From: Haliclona indistincta
Lineage: Eukaryota; Porifera; Demospongiae; Haplosclerida; Chalinidae
Length of the DNA: 64,000 nt
Direction: 5' to 3'
Assembly (NCBI GenBank): GCA_964017065.1
Contig: OZ024787.1
Coordinates: forward strand, 13,026,044-13,090,043
Positions 61,613-64,000 of the stretch are shown here, one piece after another. How positions within the stretch are numbered: position 1 is the first letter of the stretch; every line of letters starts with the position of its first letter. The translations under genes and the position numbers were made by a program. Below the pieces are notes generated by a model that saw nothing but the letters and a program-made list of their open reading frames with translations, searched no databases and was not told the DNA's origin.

Positions 61613-62776
61613 CTGTGGAAAAAAAAGAGTACAATTGTCAGACAATTGTTTAGCACATGCATATTTTCACAAAATTCAAGAAGGAATCCATAATATTGAC
61701 CATGCTATTAAGAATAGCGGTGTGATTGGATTCTTTTGCCAGCGTACTGTTGCTAGCTATTTAGCACAGTAAACCACGCCTTCAACATTAGGCAGCGCCT
61801 GCTTCTACTTTCAATAGATGACATCATAATAAGCTTTTGATTCAAGAATTTACTTTGAGAGAGGTCACAGAATGTTTCCAACCCACACATGATAATAAAT
61901 GCTCACTTGTTACATTAAACACAATATTGTATACATCACATTGTATATCTCAATACCTCACAATATTGTGTACAGTGAAACCTGAGCTAGCGGTCACCTG
62001 AGTAATGCAGTCACCTCTCTATTGCAGCCGTATGCTCGAGTCCTGATCGACATCTGAACAAAATGATTTACTATCGACTTGCCTACATGTATATAGTGCA
62101 GCCCTGTCTATTGCGTAAAGCGCCCACTCAACGAGCTTCTGTCAGTAACATGTAAAACCTTGTGGTGACCAAACAGAAAACCACACCTCTTCACTAACGG
62201 ACAATTGGGAATGACTAGCATGCTTAGAGATCGACAAATGAGTGACCACAGTCACCAGACGACCTTGCTACACTCTTTAGTCAACAGTGAGTAGCTCTAA
62301 AACACATATAATGCTAAAATTATTTTTAAAAAACAAGCTTTTAGTGTCACAGAATCTCGGCATAATCACACAACTTGCTGTAAGCGTTACGTGTGCAATC
62401 GTACAGTAGAGACATGTAATCAATTTCACTAGACATGTAATGCAGCCAGGTTTCACTGTACCAAGGTTCAAGCCCTCTCATGAAGGATGGACCAGCTGTG
62501 CATGCAATAAACAAATATCCAGACAACTAGCCGTTCTTTGACCATGTAAAAAGGCAAAGTTCTTGGTAGATTCTTGGCGGTGCTATCACAGATTCTCCGT
62601 TTATTTAAAACACGGAGAGCACAATACACGGAACATACACGAAAAATGTAATCGTCATGTGACGTCAAGGGTAATGCGCATCGACCACCCAATTAAGTGC
62701 GGCTTCCTATCCCGTTCTGTAGTATCTATGCTCTGATCCATCACAATCTCATAATGTAGACACACTTTGTACTCAC
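61613..62776. other. Intron of the second paralogue, no gene seen
   Basis: Aligns with 16,918-19,213 of the first paralogue over most of its length and lacks the 18,060-19,080 segment. Nothing coding. Confidence 0.65.
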
Positions 62777-62875
62777 ATTGGTAACTGAACTGATATTAGC
62801 ACCAGCATTAACCAGCAGCTTCACTACTGCTGGATGACCTTCAGATGCACTCCAGTGTAGTGGTGTCCATCCATC

Positions 62876-63805
62876 CTATTGACAAACAAGTAAACACAAC
62901 ATGTTATGATCATGTACTATGAGTGTCTCAGTAACAATGATCAACCAACAATAATCCACCATCCAGGACTAAACAATAGTAAACAAAACCAGATTTACTG
63001 TTATCATCTTTGAATAATAATCACAAACTTCATAAATGTGGAGGGTTACCATTCACTCATTCATTGTGAATATTATAAGCTATGGAGAGGGCGGGGCTCA
63101 CAGTACTACACAATACACGCCAATGGCGGAGATCAAGTTCAGACTTTTTTCACAAGATATAATATTCTGTGTAGAGAACTGTGTTTACTGACTAGTACGT
63201 ACAACTTGCGGAGGATTGACACAGTGCTTCTGGTAAATTCGCTTTGGGGAGTTTTTTGATGCTTCATATGCTGGTCACTAACACACCTATCTCCGTTTAT
63301 CATTGATAGCTCACGATTCAAGAAAGGTAGCAAAAAGGCTGTGTCAATCGTTCGAGAATATTTTGGATTGCAATAAGACGCTTTTCATTGACTAGCTAAC
63401 TCTACATGTCACGTTATCTTGTGAGAAACATTTGTACAGCGTTCGTGAGGCTGGGTGCACTTTGCAGATTTTCACAAGTCATATTGGCTATGCATAGATG
63501 CGCGATATGATGCTTCACAGCGAGTTTTGAGCTGTTCAACAGTCTCTATAGCAAAAGTATTTAGCTCATTAATATTCATAAATGAACGGTAACGCACAAC
63601 TTGCAAATGACATGTTTTCCAACTCTCACACACAACAAAAACCACATTTACTAAACATGTGACATGAAATCATACTAACTACAGCACTGCAGGCATCAAC
63701 AAGTGAAAACTAATGGACAAACTTCAAGTCCACCTTATCTGTTGATTCACTAGTGCACAAGAGGATCTAGCTCACTATAGAAATGTTACCATAATGTACA
63801 CGTAC
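62876..63805. other. Intron of the second paralogue, no gene seen
   Basis: Aligns with 19,313-21,263 minus the 991-base element at 19,526, giving the empty site CTCACAGTACTACAC near 63,097. Confidence 0.7.
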
Positions 63806-63907
63806 CTCATCACGAGCATCAATAACTATATTGCTTTGTTGTAATAGTAGCTTTACCACATCTTCATGTCCATATCTAGCACTGATGTGTAGAGGAGTTC
63901 GCTTGAA

Positions 63908-64000
63908 CTGAAACAAAAACAATAAAATGTTGTCAACGACAGACACAGTATTATCCTATTATGAACCTCACACACTCCAATCAAACAGTGTATGTACTGC
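63908..64000. other. Intron running off the window
   Basis: Matches 21,366-21,460 of the first paralogue. The start exon and first ankyrin exon of the second paralogue are expected beyond 64,000. Confidence 0.6.

Overview
This is eukaryotic, animal-type DNA. Genes are broken into many short exons with GT-AG introns, several of only 40-150 bases. There are long CT and CA microsatellites, dense nested transposons, and large ankyrin-Roc-COR-Death genes. The architecture and small introns suggest a sponge or another early-branching animal. That is an inference from gene content; no organism-specific marker was found.

Layout. (1) 1-8,088, + strand: two conserved housekeeping genes lie tail to head. 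NPL4 (NPLOC4, ubiquitin/p97 cofactor) is at 741-3704 and a protein disulfide isomerase is at 3744-8088. Both carry apparent defects: a 1-base frameshift in NPL4, and in PDI no first active-site exon plus an in-frame TAA. (2) 8,901-23,142, - strand: a complete ten-exon gene encodes a predicted 1,200-residue protein with five ankyrin repeats, a Roc-like GTPase, COR and two Death domains. Its exon lengths sum to an exact open frame. (3) 24.3-26.0 kb: pieces of a third, decayed paralogue. (4) 26.3-42.0 kb: three related DNA transposons with CACAGCCAA...TTGGCTGTG ends and TA target duplications. Copy A (26,293-32,813) sits next to copy C (33,196-41,961), and copy B (33,443-39,579) is inserted inside C. 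Both A and C sit in an older repeat, here called D. B looks intact and carries two divergent genes. (5) 42.5-63.9 kb, - strand: a second ankyrin-Roc-COR-Death copy, split by a 4-base insertion. (6) Inside its ankyrin introns lies a 10,067-base autonomous Helitron2/Helentron (51,357-61,423). It encodes a spliced signal/2A-like leader, a zinc-ribbon and 23-residue-repeat region, OTU, HUH Rep, SF1 helicase and an EEP endonuclease domain, with a convergent RPA-like gene. Two nested non-autonomous relatives lie at 49.3-50.7 kb.

How it fits together. The two ankyrin-Roc-COR-Death genes are tandem paralogues, so each supplies the empty site for insertions in the other. This gives base-level transposon boundaries from the sequence alone: T^T insertion without duplication for the Helentron, TA duplication for the CAC...GTG family, and 8-11 base duplications for two further long-TIR elements. 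The NPL4 and PDI genes belong to ER and proteasome quality control. The ankyrin-Roc-COR-Death genes look like a young, expanding signalling or innate-immunity-like family. Most of the remaining sequence is transposon debris, foldbacks and introns.
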